A stretch of DNA of 11,838 nt from Ruminiclostridium sp. (GCA_017550775.1 JAFZOA010000503.1:1-11838), one strand, 5' to 3'. Counted from the first letter of the stretch, positions 1-7,006 are shown. A program made the numbers and translations. The notes: generated by a model not told the origin, from the letters alone.

Positions 1-2353
1 AGATGCTGTCCTCGACCTCGCCCGGCGACGCCATCATGAGGTCGGCGAGCTCGTCTATGAAAATGACTATCTGCGGCATTGGCTGAATGTTCTCGGTGGT
101 CTTCGCGAGCTTGTTGTAGCCTTCAAGGTTGCGGACGTTGTTATCCGAGAACAGCTTATACCTGTTCAGCATCTCCGTCACCGCCCACGCCAGTGCGCCG
201 GAGGCCTTCTTCGGGTCGGTCACCACCGGTATCAGCAGGTGAGGAATGCCGTTGTAGATCATGAACTCGACCGCCTTCGGGTCGATCATCAGGAAGCGCA
301 CCTCGTCCGGCGTTGAGCGGAACAGTATGCTCATGATAATGGAGTTTACGCATACCGACTTACCGGAGCCCGTAGTACCCGCGATAAGGATATGCGGCAT
401 CTTGGCTATGTCGGCGATAACTATGTCGCCGGAAATGCTCTTTCCGAGCACCGCACCGAGCTTGCTCTTCGTCTCGCGGAACTCTTTTGTATCGACCATT
501 TCACGGAACGGAACGGTCTCGACGGTCTTGTTCGGGACTTCTATGCCGACAGCCGCCTTGTTCGGGATAGGCGCTTCTATGCGCACGCCCGCGGTCGCGA
601 GGTTGAGCGCGATATCGTCCACAAGACCCGTGATCTTGGAGATCTTGACGCCGGGCGCGGGCTGGAGCTCATAGCGCGTAACGGACGGACCACGAGCCGC
701 TTCGAGGAACCGGGTCTCCACGCCGAAGCTTTTGAGCGTATTGACAAGCGTCACCGCGTTGTGCTCGATCTCCGACCTGATATCCGCGTCGGAGCGCTCG
801 TGCACCACGTCGTTGAGCAGTTCCAGCGGCGGGAGAGTATATTGCTCGTTCTCGGCGACGATCTCGCTAATGTGCCGCTGTCCGTTCTCGTCCTCATTGA
901 TGACTGTTCCGAGCACCCGCGCGTTATCCTCCGCGGCGGCGGCACGCTCCGCCTGCTCACGGGTGAAGTCCTTTATAGCCTCGACTATGTCGGTATCCGG
1001 CTTTTCCTGCCGCTCGGAGATATGTATGTTCCCCGCCGGCGGAACGATGTCGAAGGGAAGGTCGTCTTCTTCTGTGGAAGCCGGCTGTCCGGCGGGAACG
1101 ATATGCTCCGCCGGAGTCTCCTGTACGATCTCCGGCACCGTCTCCTGTACGGCTGCGGCAGCAGGCACGGCGCTCATGGCAGCGGGAATATCCTCGCTGT
1201 ATGCGGGAGCGGGCTGTACCGCGTTGTCCGGGTTGATAAGGCTCTCGTGCTTCACCACGGGGTTCAGGTGCTTGCCCTCTGTCACCTCACCCGAATCGTC
1301 CGCGTACTTAGGCTCGTCCGGGCGGTATGGCTCGGACGGGGTATCGTCTGTCGGGAAAGCGGGGCGCTCGGACAGACCGCCCTTACTCTCGTACTTCACA
1401 TTCAGGTAGTCCCGCAGATCCTTCTGGAACTCGGCACTGTCCTTCTTCTGCTCCGCCACCGGATCCTTTACCTCAAGCTCCTTCTGCTTGGCTTCGAGCT
1501 TGTCCTGCTCGGTGACCGACTGCTGTGCAGATGTGGTCACACCGGCGATCGCGGCGAACTTGCTGCGGCGCTTCTCCTCGGCACTCTGCTCACGCTCGAC
1601 GCGCTTTGCGGCACGGATGCTGTTCCTGCGCTCGCGTTCCTCCGCCATACGGGCACGGCGCTGTGCTTCGAGCTGTTCAAGCTCCGGGCGTATGTACTCG
1701 CGCTCCTCAACAGTGCGGTCGTGGTGCTCCTTTATCTTCACGGCGGGCTTTCTGAAAAGCTCGAACAGGTCGCCGAGGGACTTGTCCGTTACCACCATGA
1801 CCGTCACGAACGCCACAAGTATCAGGATAATGATAGCCCCAACCTGTCCGAACATCAGCAACGGCGCACCGAGCACAAGTCCCGCAACGCCCCCGCCGGA
1901 CAGCAGCTTGCCCTGATCGTAGACATACGAGACCGTATCGCCGAAGCCCTGATCCTCCGCGCCCGGCTTGCCCACCGAGCCCACAAAGAACACCTGCGCC
2001 GCCGCGCAGAGCAGCAGTATCAGCAGCAGTAGCTGGAACATACGCTTTGCCACGGTCGCCTTGGTCATGTCCGCCGAGATCATCACGGCTATGTATATCA
2101 GCACCGGCCCCACAAGGAACGAGGTCATTCCGAACACGCCGAAAAGAAACCCGTGCAGCGTATCCCACGCCGAGGGCTTCTCCGCAGCCGCGTCACCTAT
2201 ACACGCGAGCGCCAGCACCAGCAGTCCCGCCGCGAACATCACCACTGATATGGTGTGCCTGCGTCTGGCGTTTGCCGCGAGCAGCGCCGCTTTCTTCTTT
2301 TCAAGCTCCGCCGACTGCTTCTTTGCCGGCGCGCTCTTTTTCCTTTCCGCCAT
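1..2353 (-). CDS. ftsK: DNA translocase FtsK/SpoIIIE (C-terminus cut by window edge)
   Basis: Membrane-anchored ATPase that pumps chromosomal DNA through the division or sporulation septum. Reading the minus strand from ATG 2351-2353 gives 784 codons with no stop. Residues 1-30 are Lys/Ala-rich. Hydrophobic segments follow at about 34-53, 67-92, 105-125 and 152-188. A charged Arg/Glu-rich stretch (about 205-265) and a low-complexity linker come next, then the motor. Walker A is GTTGSGKS at residues 659-666, preceded by PHILIAG; Walker B is IVIFIDELADLMM at about 761-773. The end of the motor and any gamma (DNA-reading) domain lie outside the window. A GGGAAG ribosome site (2361-2366) stands 7 bases before the ATG. 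It follows uppP by 21 bases, probably co-transcribed. The tepA-ylzJ neighbourhood matches that of Bacillus spoIIIE, but sequence alone does not decide between division and sporulation roles. Confidence 0.96.
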   Translation of the reverse strand, partial: MAERKKSAPAKKQSAELEKKKAALLAANARRRHTISVVMFAAGLLVLALACIGDAAAEKPSAWDTLHGFLFGVFGMTSFLVGPVLIYIAVMISADMTKATVAKRMFQLLLLILLLCAAAQVFFVGSVGKPGAEDQGFGDTVSYVYDQGKLLSGGGVAGLVLGAPLLMFGQVGAIIILILVAFVTVMVVTDKSLGDLFELFRKPAVKIKEHHDRTVEEREYIRPELEQLEAQRRARMAEERERRNSIRAAKRVEREQSAEEKRRSKFAAIAGVTTSAQQSVTEQDKLEAKQKELEVKDPVAEQKKDSAEFQKDLRDYLNVKYESKGGLSERPAFPTDDTPSEPYRPDEPKYADDSGEVTEGKHLNPVVKHESLINPDNAVQPAPAYSEDIPAAMSAVPAAAAVQETVPEIVQETPAEHIVPAGQPASTEEDDLPFDIVPPAGNIHISERQEKPDTDIVEAIKDFTREQAERAAAAEDNARVLGTVINEDENGQRHISEIVAENEQYTLPPLELLNDVVHERSDADIRSEIEHNAVTLVNTLKSFGVETRFLEAARGPSVTRYELQPAPGVKISKITGLVDDIALNLATAGVRIEAPIPNKAAVGIEVPNKTVETVPFREMVDTKEFRETKSKLGAVLGKSISGDIVIADIAKMPHILIAGTTGSGKSVCVNSIIMSILFRSTPDEVRFLMIDPKAVEFMIYNGIPHLLIPVVTDPKKASGALAWAVTEMLNRYKLFSDNNVRNLEGYNKLAKTTENIQPMPQIVIFIDELADLMMASPGEVEDSI

Positions 2354-2374
2354 TTTATGACTTCCCTACCTGTA

Positions 2375-3238
2375 TTAATTGAAAAACAGCCTTGTTCCCG
2401 TTACGTTCTCGTATATGCCGATGCCGATGCAGGCAAGCCCGAGAAGTAAGGTGTATATGCCGAAGATCTTGAATTTGTCGTTCTTTATGATGACCTGTAC
2501 CAGCTTTATTGCGAGCAGTCCTACCACAAGCGATACCGCCGCCCCGATAAGAAGCGGTACAACGTCGAGCTGTACACCCTCGCTTATCACGTCCTTTGCT
2601 TCAAGCACCGCGCTTCCGAGTATGGCGGGAATACCGAGTATGAACGAGAACGCCACCGCCGTTTCACGGGCAAGCCCGCAGAACAGTCCCGCGGACACCG
2701 TGCTTCCCGAACGGCTCACGCCCGGGAACAGCGCAACTACCTGAAACAGTCCCACGGTCACAGCGTCCTTGACCTTCATGTCCTTGCCGGTCTTTGCACC
2801 CTTCACGCACGCGTCGGACAGTATCAGCACGATAGAGGTGAAGATGAACGCGCAGCCCTCAAAGATGATATCGCTGTCCTCCTGCACCGAGGTGAACCAG
2901 TCCTTCACGAACACGAACGGAACGAGTATCAAAGTCGCGATGATGACCATTATCATCATGCGCCGGTCGTCGTTCATTTCCGACCACCTGAACCGCCCTG
3001 TAAAGATATCCCGTATCGAAAGGAAAAATTCCTTTATCATGCCGAGTATGCGCTTACCGAAGGCTATGAACACCGCTGCGAGCGTTCCGAGGTGCAGTAC
3101 CACCGACAGGATCATTCCTGCGTCATCCACGTTCATGAAGTGGCGCGCCACCGAAAGATGCCCCGAACTCGACACGGGGAGAAACTCGGTAAGCCCCTGT
3201 ATCACCGCCTGTACTATTACGGTAACTATGTTTTCCAT
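2375..3238 (-). CDS. uppP: Undecaprenyl-diphosphatase UppP (BacA family)
   Basis: Integral membrane phosphatase that converts undecaprenyl diphosphate to undecaprenyl phosphate, recycling the lipid carrier for peptidoglycan and other wall polymers; family members confer bacitracin resistance. The protein is 287 residues, a normal length. Two family signatures are visible: GLTEFLPVSSSGHL at residues 15-28, with Glu18 and His27, and PGVSRSGST at 172-180, with Arg176. The rest is a series of hydrophobic helices, ending in one at about 254-275. The ATG start has an AAGGAG ribosome site (3248-3253) 9 bases upstream. It lies between ylzJ and ftsK on the same strand, separated from ylzJ only by the palindromic repeat, so it is probably read from the tepA promoter unless the repeat interferes. 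No separate promoter was recognised. Confidence 0.96.
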   Translation of the reverse strand: MENIVTVIVQAVIQGLTEFLPVSSSGHLSVARHFMNVDDAGMILSVVLHLGTLAAVFIAFGKRILGMIKEFFLSIRDIFTGRFRWSEMNDDRRMMIMVIIATLILVPFVFVKDWFTSVQEDSDIIFEGCAFIFTSIVLILSDACVKGAKTGKDMKVKDAVTVGLFQVVALFPGVSRSGSTVSAGLFCGLARETAVAFSFILGIPAILGSAVLEAKDVISEGVQLDVVPLLIGAAVSLVVGLLAIKLVQVIIKNDKFKIFGIYTLLLGLACIGIGIYENVTGTRLFFN

Positions 3239-3263
3239 TATGTATATCTCCTTACACCGATTT

Positions 3264-3446
3264 AGTTTACAGATTACAGTTTACAGGTTACAGTTGCGGT
3301 GTCGCCTTCGGCGACTTGTTTAAATCGTGACGAAATAAGTAAGTATCTGCTAAAAACAGAATTATCTTTCAAGTTTTGTCATAATTCAGATATGTCCGCG
3401 AAGCGGACACCTCAACTGTAAACTGTAACCTGCTAACTGTAAACTG
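3264..3446. repeat. Palindromic intergenic repeat, copy 1
   Basis: One of two related copies in the window (the other is 7007-7173), in the same orientation. The left arm (3264-3296) is a ladder of heptamers of the form AGTTTAC / AGATTAC / AGTTTAC / AGGTTAC ending in AGTTG. The right arm (3413-3446) is the same kind of ladder inverted. Inside each arm stands a GGTGTC motif leading into a perfect 6-bp hairpin: GTCGCC-TTC-GGCGAC at 3301-3315 and GTCCGC-GAA-GCGGAC at 3394-3408. Inverted similarity continues inward (TCGTGACGAAA against TTTTGTCATAATTCAGA), so most of the element could fold back on itself. It sits within an apparent operon, starting 3 bases past the ylzJ stop and ending before the uppP ribosome site. 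No credible ORF is inside. It resembles a non-coding MITE-like element; family not recognised. Confidence 0.85.
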
Positions 3447-3449
3447 TTT

Positions 3450-3635
3450 TTATCTGTTCCGGGGGAAGTATCTGCTGTCGAGGTACAGCCTCGGGTCGGT
3501 GGAAATGAGCCGCTTCACCGCGCCGTTCTCAATTTCGAGCAGCCCGCCGTCTATCCTGCGGTACACCGGCTTCTGAAACCGCGTGTCCATATTACAGAAT
3601 ATGTCCGCGGGGCTCACAATAGAATGAAGTATCAC
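3450..3635 (-). CDS. ylzJ: YlzJ-like small protein
   Basis: A 61-residue protein resembling the YlzJ-like family, whose function is unknown. It begins [13 protein letters not shown] and has the family-like segment [17 protein letters not shown] near the C-terminus; these recalled resemblances and the position between tepA and spoIIIE, as in Bacillus subtilis, are the basis for the name. The start is GTG at 3633-3635, sharing bases with the tepA stop (GTGA, 4-base overlap), which implies translational coupling to tepA. There is no signal peptide or membrane segment, so a cytosolic location is likely. Its stop codon lies just 3 bases from the edge of the palindromic repeat. Confidence 0.82.
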   Translation of the reverse strand: MILHSIVSPADIFCNMDTRFQKPVYRRIDGGLLEIENGAVKRLISTDPRLYLDSRYFPRNR

Positions 3636-4336
3636 GCTTTATCCTCCTCCGCTTCACCCGTATCGCGCTCTTCGATAAGCCCGTACAGGCACTTTATAGC
3701 GTCCGAGAGCCCGCCGAGACTGTCAATGAGCCCAAGCCTCACGGCCGTTTCTCCGTCCACCACAGAGCCCACGTCCATTACAAGCTCGTCCTTCTTCATC
3801 ATGAGCTCGCGGAAGTGCTCCGCAGTGATGCGGCTGTTGCGGGTGACGAAGTTGGTGATGCGCTCCTGCATACGGTCGAAGTAGGAGAGAGTCTGCGGTA
3901 TCCCGAGCACAAGCCCGTTCATGCGGACGGGGTGTACGGTCATGGTCGCGGTAGGGACGATAAAGCTTTTCTTCGCGCTTACCGCCAGAGGTACGCCGAT
4001 AGAGTGCCCTCCGCCCACGACTATGGACACGGTGGGGGTCTCCATGCCCGCGATGAGCTCTGCTATCGCAAGCCCCGCCTCCACGTCTCCGCCCACCGTG
4101 TTGAGGATTATCAGAAGCCCCTCGATCGTTCTGTCCTGCTCGATAGCGACGAGGGCGGGGATGATGTGCTCATACTTGGTGGTCTTGTTCTGCGGCGGGA
4201 GAATATAATGCCCCTCGATCTCACCGATCACCGTGAGACAGTGGATAAGGTGGTCGGCATTGCGGGACGCGATAAATCCGTCGTCGCCAATGGATTCCTC
4301 CTCCGGAACGACATCATTCTCATTTTCGTTGTTCAT
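3632..4336 (-). CDS. tepA: ClpP-like serine protease TepA (translocation-enhancing protein family)
   Basis: A cytosolic ClpP/crotonase-fold protein of 234 residues, like Bacillus TepA (YmfB), which has been linked to protein export and to spore-protein processing. Strongly conserved segments are visible: [22 protein letters not shown] (split here as [13 protein letters not shown], residues 31-43, then YILPPQNKT, 44-52), [20 protein letters not shown] (74-93), GGGHSIGVP (108-116) with candidate nucleophile Ser112, and TMTVHPVR (131-138) with candidate catalytic His135. The first 20 residues are acidic and not conserved. The ATG start (4334-4336) has a GAAGGTGA ribosome site 7 bases upstream. 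It is the first gene of the tepA-ylzJ-(repeat)-uppP-ftsK series. Activity as a protease is inferred from the family, not shown. Confidence 0.93.
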   Translation of the reverse strand: MNNENENDVVPEEESIGDDGFIASRNADHLIHCLTVIGEIEGHYILPPQNKTTKYEHIIPALVAIEQDRTIEGLLIILNTVGGDVEAGLAIAELIAGMETPTVSIVVGGGHSIGVPLAVSAKKSFIVPTATMTVHPVRMNGLVLGIPQTLSYFDRMQERITNFVTRNSRITAEHFRELMMKKDELVMDVGSVVDGETAVRLGLIDSLGGLSDAIKCLYGLIEERDTGEAEEDKA

Positions 4337-4350
4337 TGCAATTCACCTTC

Positions 4351-4373
4351 GGATAGTATTGTTGCTATTATCC
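4351..4373. other. Imperfect inverted repeat in tepA leader
   Basis: GGATAGTA (4351-4358) and TATTATCC (4366-4373) pair over 8 positions with one imperfect pair (G-T on the plus strand, A-C on the minus strand) around a 7-base loop. It lies between the tepA promoter and its ribosome site, and the 3' arm as transcribed abuts the GAAGGTGA sequence. It could be an operator or a weak RNA hairpin near the ribosome site; the A+T-rich stem makes either tentative. Confidence 0.35.
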
Positions 4374-4399
4374 GCCGGTTACGCGCAAATATACAGTTT

Positions 4400-4428
4400 A
4401 TTATATCACAAAACGCTGTAAAATGCAA
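4400..4428 (-). promoter_or_regulatory. Promoter for tepA operon (extended -10)
   Basis: On the minus strand the -10 is a perfect TATAAT (4400-4405), preceded by TGA, giving the TGn extended -10 form. A weak -35, TTGCAT (4423-4428), stands 17 bases upstream. The expected start of transcription leaves a leader of roughly 55 bases before the tepA ATG. It is divergent from the metA promoter; the two -35 boxes are 38 bases apart, so a shared regulator could act on both. Confidence 0.7.
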
Positions 4429-4466
4429 CAATTTTTGTAAGATAGTCCGAATTTTTCAAAATATCA

Positions 4467-4495
4467 TTGATTTATCGGGCTTTTTGTGGTATAAT
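4467..4495 (+). promoter_or_regulatory. Promoter for metA
   Basis: The -35 TTGATT (4467-4472), a 17-base spacer and a perfect -10 TATAAT (4490-4495) preceded by TGG form a strong sigma-A-type extended -10 promoter. The predicted leader to the metA ATG is only about 42 bases, too short for a SAM riboswitch or T-box. A GAGAG ribosome site (4531-4535) lies 8 bases before the ATG. Confidence 0.85.
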
Positions 4496-4543
4496 ACGTC
4501 ATAAATCAGAACAGGACAAAAGAAAGCAAAGAGAGATGATACA

Positions 4544-5476
4544 ATGCCGATAAATATACCGAGTGACCTTCCGGCGTACCAGACGCTCATCGACGAGAAC
4601 ATCTTCGTCATGCCGAGCGAAAAGGCTCTGAAACAGGACATTCGCCCGCTTCGTGCGGCAATTTTCAACCTCATGCCCAAGAAGATCGAGACCGAGACCC
4701 AGCTCCTTCGCCTCATGAGCAACAGCCCCATTCAGATCGACATAACCCTGCTCAGAACAGAGACCCATATCTCACGCCACACAGCGGCCGATCACCTCGC
4801 AAACTTCTACAAGACCTTCGACGAGATAAAGGACGAATACTTCGACGCGCTCATCATCACCGGCGCACCGGTGGAAAAGTACGAGTTCGAGGACGTTACC
4901 TACTGGGACGAGCTCTGCATGATTATGGAGTGGTCAAAGTTCCACGCTTTTTCCTGCGTGCACATCTGCTGGGGAGCCTTCGCGGGGCTGTACTACCACT
5001 ACGGCATACAGAAGCGCAACCTCGACAGGAAGATGTTCGGCGTGTTCCCGCATAGGCTCGCGGTGGATAACTGCCTGCTTTTCAAGGGCTTTGACGACAT
5101 CTTCTACGTTCCCCATTCCCGCCACTCCGAGGTGACCGCCGAGTCGATAGAGAGCTGTCCAAAGCTAAAGCTTCTCGCATACTCCGATATAGCGGGCGTA
5201 TATGCCGTCTCCGATATCACCGGAAGACAGATCTTCATTACCGGACACGGAGAATACGAGCGCGACACCCTCAAAAACGAATACCTGCGCGACCTGAATA
5301 AGGGACTCACCGATGTGGGGCTCCCCTACGGCTACTTTCCCGACGACGACCCGGAAAAGACCCCGCCGTATGTGTGGCGAGCTTCCGCAAGTCTCATGTA
5401 CTCCAACTGGCTCAACTTCTGCGTATATCAGGAGACACCTTATGACATCTCGAAGATAGAGCCGCTTGTGATATAA
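4544..5476 (+). CDS. metA: Homoserine O-acetyltransferase, MetA family
   Basis: Cytosolic enzyme that acylates the hydroxyl of L-homoserine, the committed step of methionine synthesis. The 310-residue length is typical of MetA. The nucleophile is Cys142 in HICWGAFAG, with His235 and Glu237 in GHGEYE completing the active site; NLMPKKIETE (42-51), ITGAPVEKYEFEDVTYW (105-121) and VPHSRHSEV (189-197) are also characteristic. Residue 111 is Glu. In the published Bacillus cereus / Escherichia coli comparison, Glu111 goes with acetyl-CoA and Gly111 with succinyl-CoA, so this enzyme should be the acetyltransferase although named like the E. coli succinyltransferase. It is the only plus-strand gene, monocistronic, with its own promoter and a shared hairpin after the TAA. 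Confidence 0.96.
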   Translation: MPINIPSDLPAYQTLIDENIFVMPSEKALKQDIRPLRAAIFNLMPKKIETETQLLRLMSNSPIQIDITLLRTETHISRHTAADHLANFYKTFDEIKDEYFDALIITGAPVEKYEFEDVTYWDELCMIMEWSKFHAFSCVHICWGAFAGLYYHYGIQKRNLDRKMFGVFPHRLAVDNCLLFKGFDDIFYVPHSRHSEVTAESIESCPKLKLLAYSDIAGVYAVSDITGRQIFITGHGEYERDTLKNEYLRDLNKGLTDVGLPYGYFPDDDPEKTPPYVWRASASLMYSNWLNFCVYQETPYDISKIEPLVI

Positions 5477-5483
5477 ACGATCA

Positions 5484-5509
5484 ATGCCCCCACCTTAAGG
5501 TGAGGGCAT
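5484..5509. terminator. Hairpin between convergent metA and cheX-like gene
   Basis: ATGCCC-C-CACC, TTAA loop, GGTG-A-GGGCAT forms a stem with one mismatch, lying in the 37-base gap between two converging genes. On the plus strand it is followed by TTTACTTACT, a poor T-tract; on the minus strand the T-tract is absent. It is probably a bidirectional terminator of moderate strength. Confidence 0.65.
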
Positions 5510-5513
5510 TTAC

Positions 5514-6389
5514 TTACTGTTTCACTACCGCGATCTTGATATCGCCGAACGAGAAGGTGAGCGAGACCGCTATGCCGTTCTCCGGAATGTTTATCATCAG
5601 TTTTTCCTCGGAAGTCTGCGGAGACAGCTCAAGCTCCAGACCGCTTGTATTGGAGGTGTTCACCGCGAACAGACCGTTCTGGAGGTTCAGCAGCTCTCCG
5701 ACGCACGCCTTGGTGTAGCCGTCGGTCTCGTTTAAGTCTTCGCCCGCGTATCTTGCCGCTATACCGATGAACCCGCGCTCAGTACCTCCGAGCACCACAT
5801 GGGCGTTTATCGGTCCCTTTATGTCCTGAATGCTCGCGTAGTTCATGGAGACCGTAACACCGCGCGATACGCCGGAAAACGAGAAATCGTCCCCGAGAAA
5901 ACGGATGAGGTTGCGTATGAAAAGCAGTATGTACTCGGCGTAAAAATCGCTGTCCGGCATATCGTCAATGCCGAGTATCTGCACCATTTCCTTCTCCATG
6001 CGCTCTTCTTCGCTTTCTCCGTCGATGAGCGAGAACTTGCGCTTGTAGTCTTTGAGTGCTTCTTCAAACTGCTTGTTGGTTATGAAGCCGAAGTCTATGA
6101 GTGCCTGTCCGAGCACAAGGTTGGCGTTCTTCTGCTTCGAGAGCAGGAGCCTTACCTGTTCCTCGGTGAGAAAACCCTTCTCCACTGCGATATCGCCGAA
6201 GCGCTTGTCCATGGTATGCTGGAGCTCGTGTACTTCCTCGACCTGCTCTGCGGTCATAAGACCCTCGTCTATGGCCGCCGCGCCGAGCTTTGCCTTGATA
6301 CGGCTCATGGCGGTAAGTGCCGCGTGGAGCTCGTCCGCGTCTATAACGCTGTTATTTAGCAGATAATGTCCGAATAGCTGTGTATACAT
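5514..6389 (-). CDS. MshEN-repeat / CheX-like phosphatase fusion
   Basis: A 291-residue cytosolic signalling protein. The N-terminal part holds four tandem 29-residue repeats in exact phase, with the conserved Gly at 7, 36, 65 and 94. The pattern fits the MshEN motif RLGxxLVxxGxIxxxxLxxxLxxQ (24 residues plus a 5-residue spacer), known to bind cyclic di-GMP. Repeats 2 and 3 are best, with Lys34/Arg63 before the Leu/Phe-Gly and Gln57/Gln86 at the motif end. The rest (about 145-291) resembles CheX/CheC CheY-P phosphatases: the ExxN signature is Glu232-Leu-Leu-Asn235, with Pro257 near the expected downstream proline. Position 228, usually Asp or Ser in the motif, is Ala. The ATG start has an AAGGGGGAG ribosome site (6393-6401) overlapping the stop of the preceding receiver gene, so the two are coupled. 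Domain calls are from motifs; ligand binding is inferred. Confidence 0.8.
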   Translation of the reverse strand: MYTQLFGHYLLNNSVIDADELHAALTAMSRIKAKLGAAAIDEGLMTAEQVEEVHELQHTMDKRFGDIAVEKGFLTEEQVRLLLSKQKNANLVLGQALIDFGFITNKQFEEALKDYKRKFSLIDGESEEERMEKEMVQILGIDDMPDSDFYAEYILLFIRNLIRFLGDDFSFSGVSRGVTVSMNYASIQDIKGPINAHVVLGGTERGFIGIAARYAGEDLNETDGYTKACVGELLNLQNGLFAVNTSNTSGLELELSPQTSEEKLMINIPENGIAVSLTFSFGDIKIAVVKQ

Positions 6390-6399
6390 AAGCTCCCCC

Positions 6400-6774
6400 T
6401 TATTCTTTAAGCATACGGTTTATGATCTTGAGGACATCTTCCTCCTTGACCGGCTTCTGAAGGAACTCGAACGCACCTTCCTTGATCGCGGAGATAAGAT
6501 TGCCCTGGGTACCGACTGTGGAAGCCATTACCACCTTCGCGTTGCCGTCATACTCGCGTATCTCGCGGAGAGCGTCAATACCGGTCTTTCTGGGCATTAC
6601 TATATCCATGAACACAAGGTCAGGCTTGCTGGTCTTGTACGCTTCCACAGCCTGTTCGCCGTCCTCCGCGTAGATCACCTTGCTTATCCCGACTCTGGAA
6701 AGTATCTCCGCTATTTTTTTTCTTATAAGCGGCGAATCGTCACATATCATAACGGTAAGGTCAGAAATTTTCAT
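6400..6774 (-). CDS. Stand-alone CheY-like response regulator receiver
   Basis: A 124-residue single-domain receiver with no output domain. All receiver landmarks are present: Asp12-Asp13 for magnesium, phospho-acceptor Asp57 in VFMDIVMP, Ser85/Thr86 in VVMASTVG, and Lys107 in LQKPV. It should accept phosphate from a histidine kinase and act by protein contact. No kinase is in the window. The ATG at 6772-6774 is chosen because a strong GGAGGGGAG site lies 6 bases upstream; an in-frame TTG 21 bases further up would place that site inside the gene. The CheX-like gene starts 10 bases after its stop, making it the likely phosphatase partner. Similar to chemotaxis CheY, but role in motility versus other behaviour is open. 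Confidence 0.93.
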   Translation of the reverse strand: MKISDLTVMICDDSPLIRKKIAEILSRVGISKVIYAEDGEQAVEAYKTSKPDLVFMDIVMPRKTGIDALREIREYDGNAKVVMASTVGTQGNLISAIKEGAFEFLQKPVKEEDVLKIINRMLKE

Positions 6775-6780
6775 TACGAT

Positions 6781-6789
6781 CTCCCCTCC
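6781..6789 (-). promoter_or_regulatory. Ribosome binding site fixing the receiver start
   Basis: GGAGGGGAG on the minus strand, 6 bases before ATG 6772-6774. It decides for that ATG over the in-frame TTG at 6793-6795, which lies upstream of it. Confidence 0.85.
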
Positions 6790-6821
6790 GAACAATTGTC
6801 GTCATTGGCTTATACACATTT

Positions 6822-6850
6822 ATTATACTATATTTCCGTCTGAATTACAA
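6822..6850 (-). promoter_or_regulatory. Promoter for receiver / cheX-like pair
   Basis: On the minus strand, -35 TTGTAA (6845-6850), a 17-base spacer, and a perfect -10 TATAAT (6822-6827). It lies about 48 bases before the receiver ATG and supports a two-gene transcription unit independent of the upstream ispH-rpsA operon. It looks like a housekeeping sigma-A promoter rather than a flagellar sigma-D one. Confidence 0.8.
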
Positions 6851-7006
6851 TAAGTACCCGGAACTTTTTTCAAATACGGCATAATAGACAAATTACTCTG
6901 TCTGTATAACCGTTTCCGACCGCTGTCACGGTGCGGACAGAAAACCTCCGGTTGTGCATATTTCACAATAAAGGAATAAGGAGCAGGTACTGTCAGACAA
7001 TTTAAT
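6851..7006. other. Intergenic stretch without a recognised feature
   Basis: A 156-base stretch between the receiver promoter and repeat copy 2. It has a weak inverted CTGTC...GACAG (about 6898-6940) and an AAGGAG-like string near 6978 that is followed by no usable start codon. I see no gene or RNA in it. Confidence 0.4.

Noticed and set aside
392..2032. Plus-strand open frame of 546 codons
   Set aside because: It is the antisense shadow of ftsK. The opposite strand gives a clear FtsK with Walker A and B motifs, while this frame is Arg/Leu/Val-rich low-quality sequence with no recognisable domain.
3264..3296. Heptamer ladder as a CRISPR-like array
   Set aside because: The units are 7 bases, directly adjoining with no spacers, and are mirrored at the other end of a palindromic element.
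4496..4543. SAM riboswitch or T-box ahead of metA
   Set aside because: The promoter leaves a leader of only about 42 bases with no stable fold, far too short for either.
6775..6795. TTG start adding seven residues to the receiver
   Set aside because: The strong GGAGGGGAG ribosome site would then be inside the coding region, and receivers normally begin just before the first beta strand, as the ATG at 6772-6774 does.
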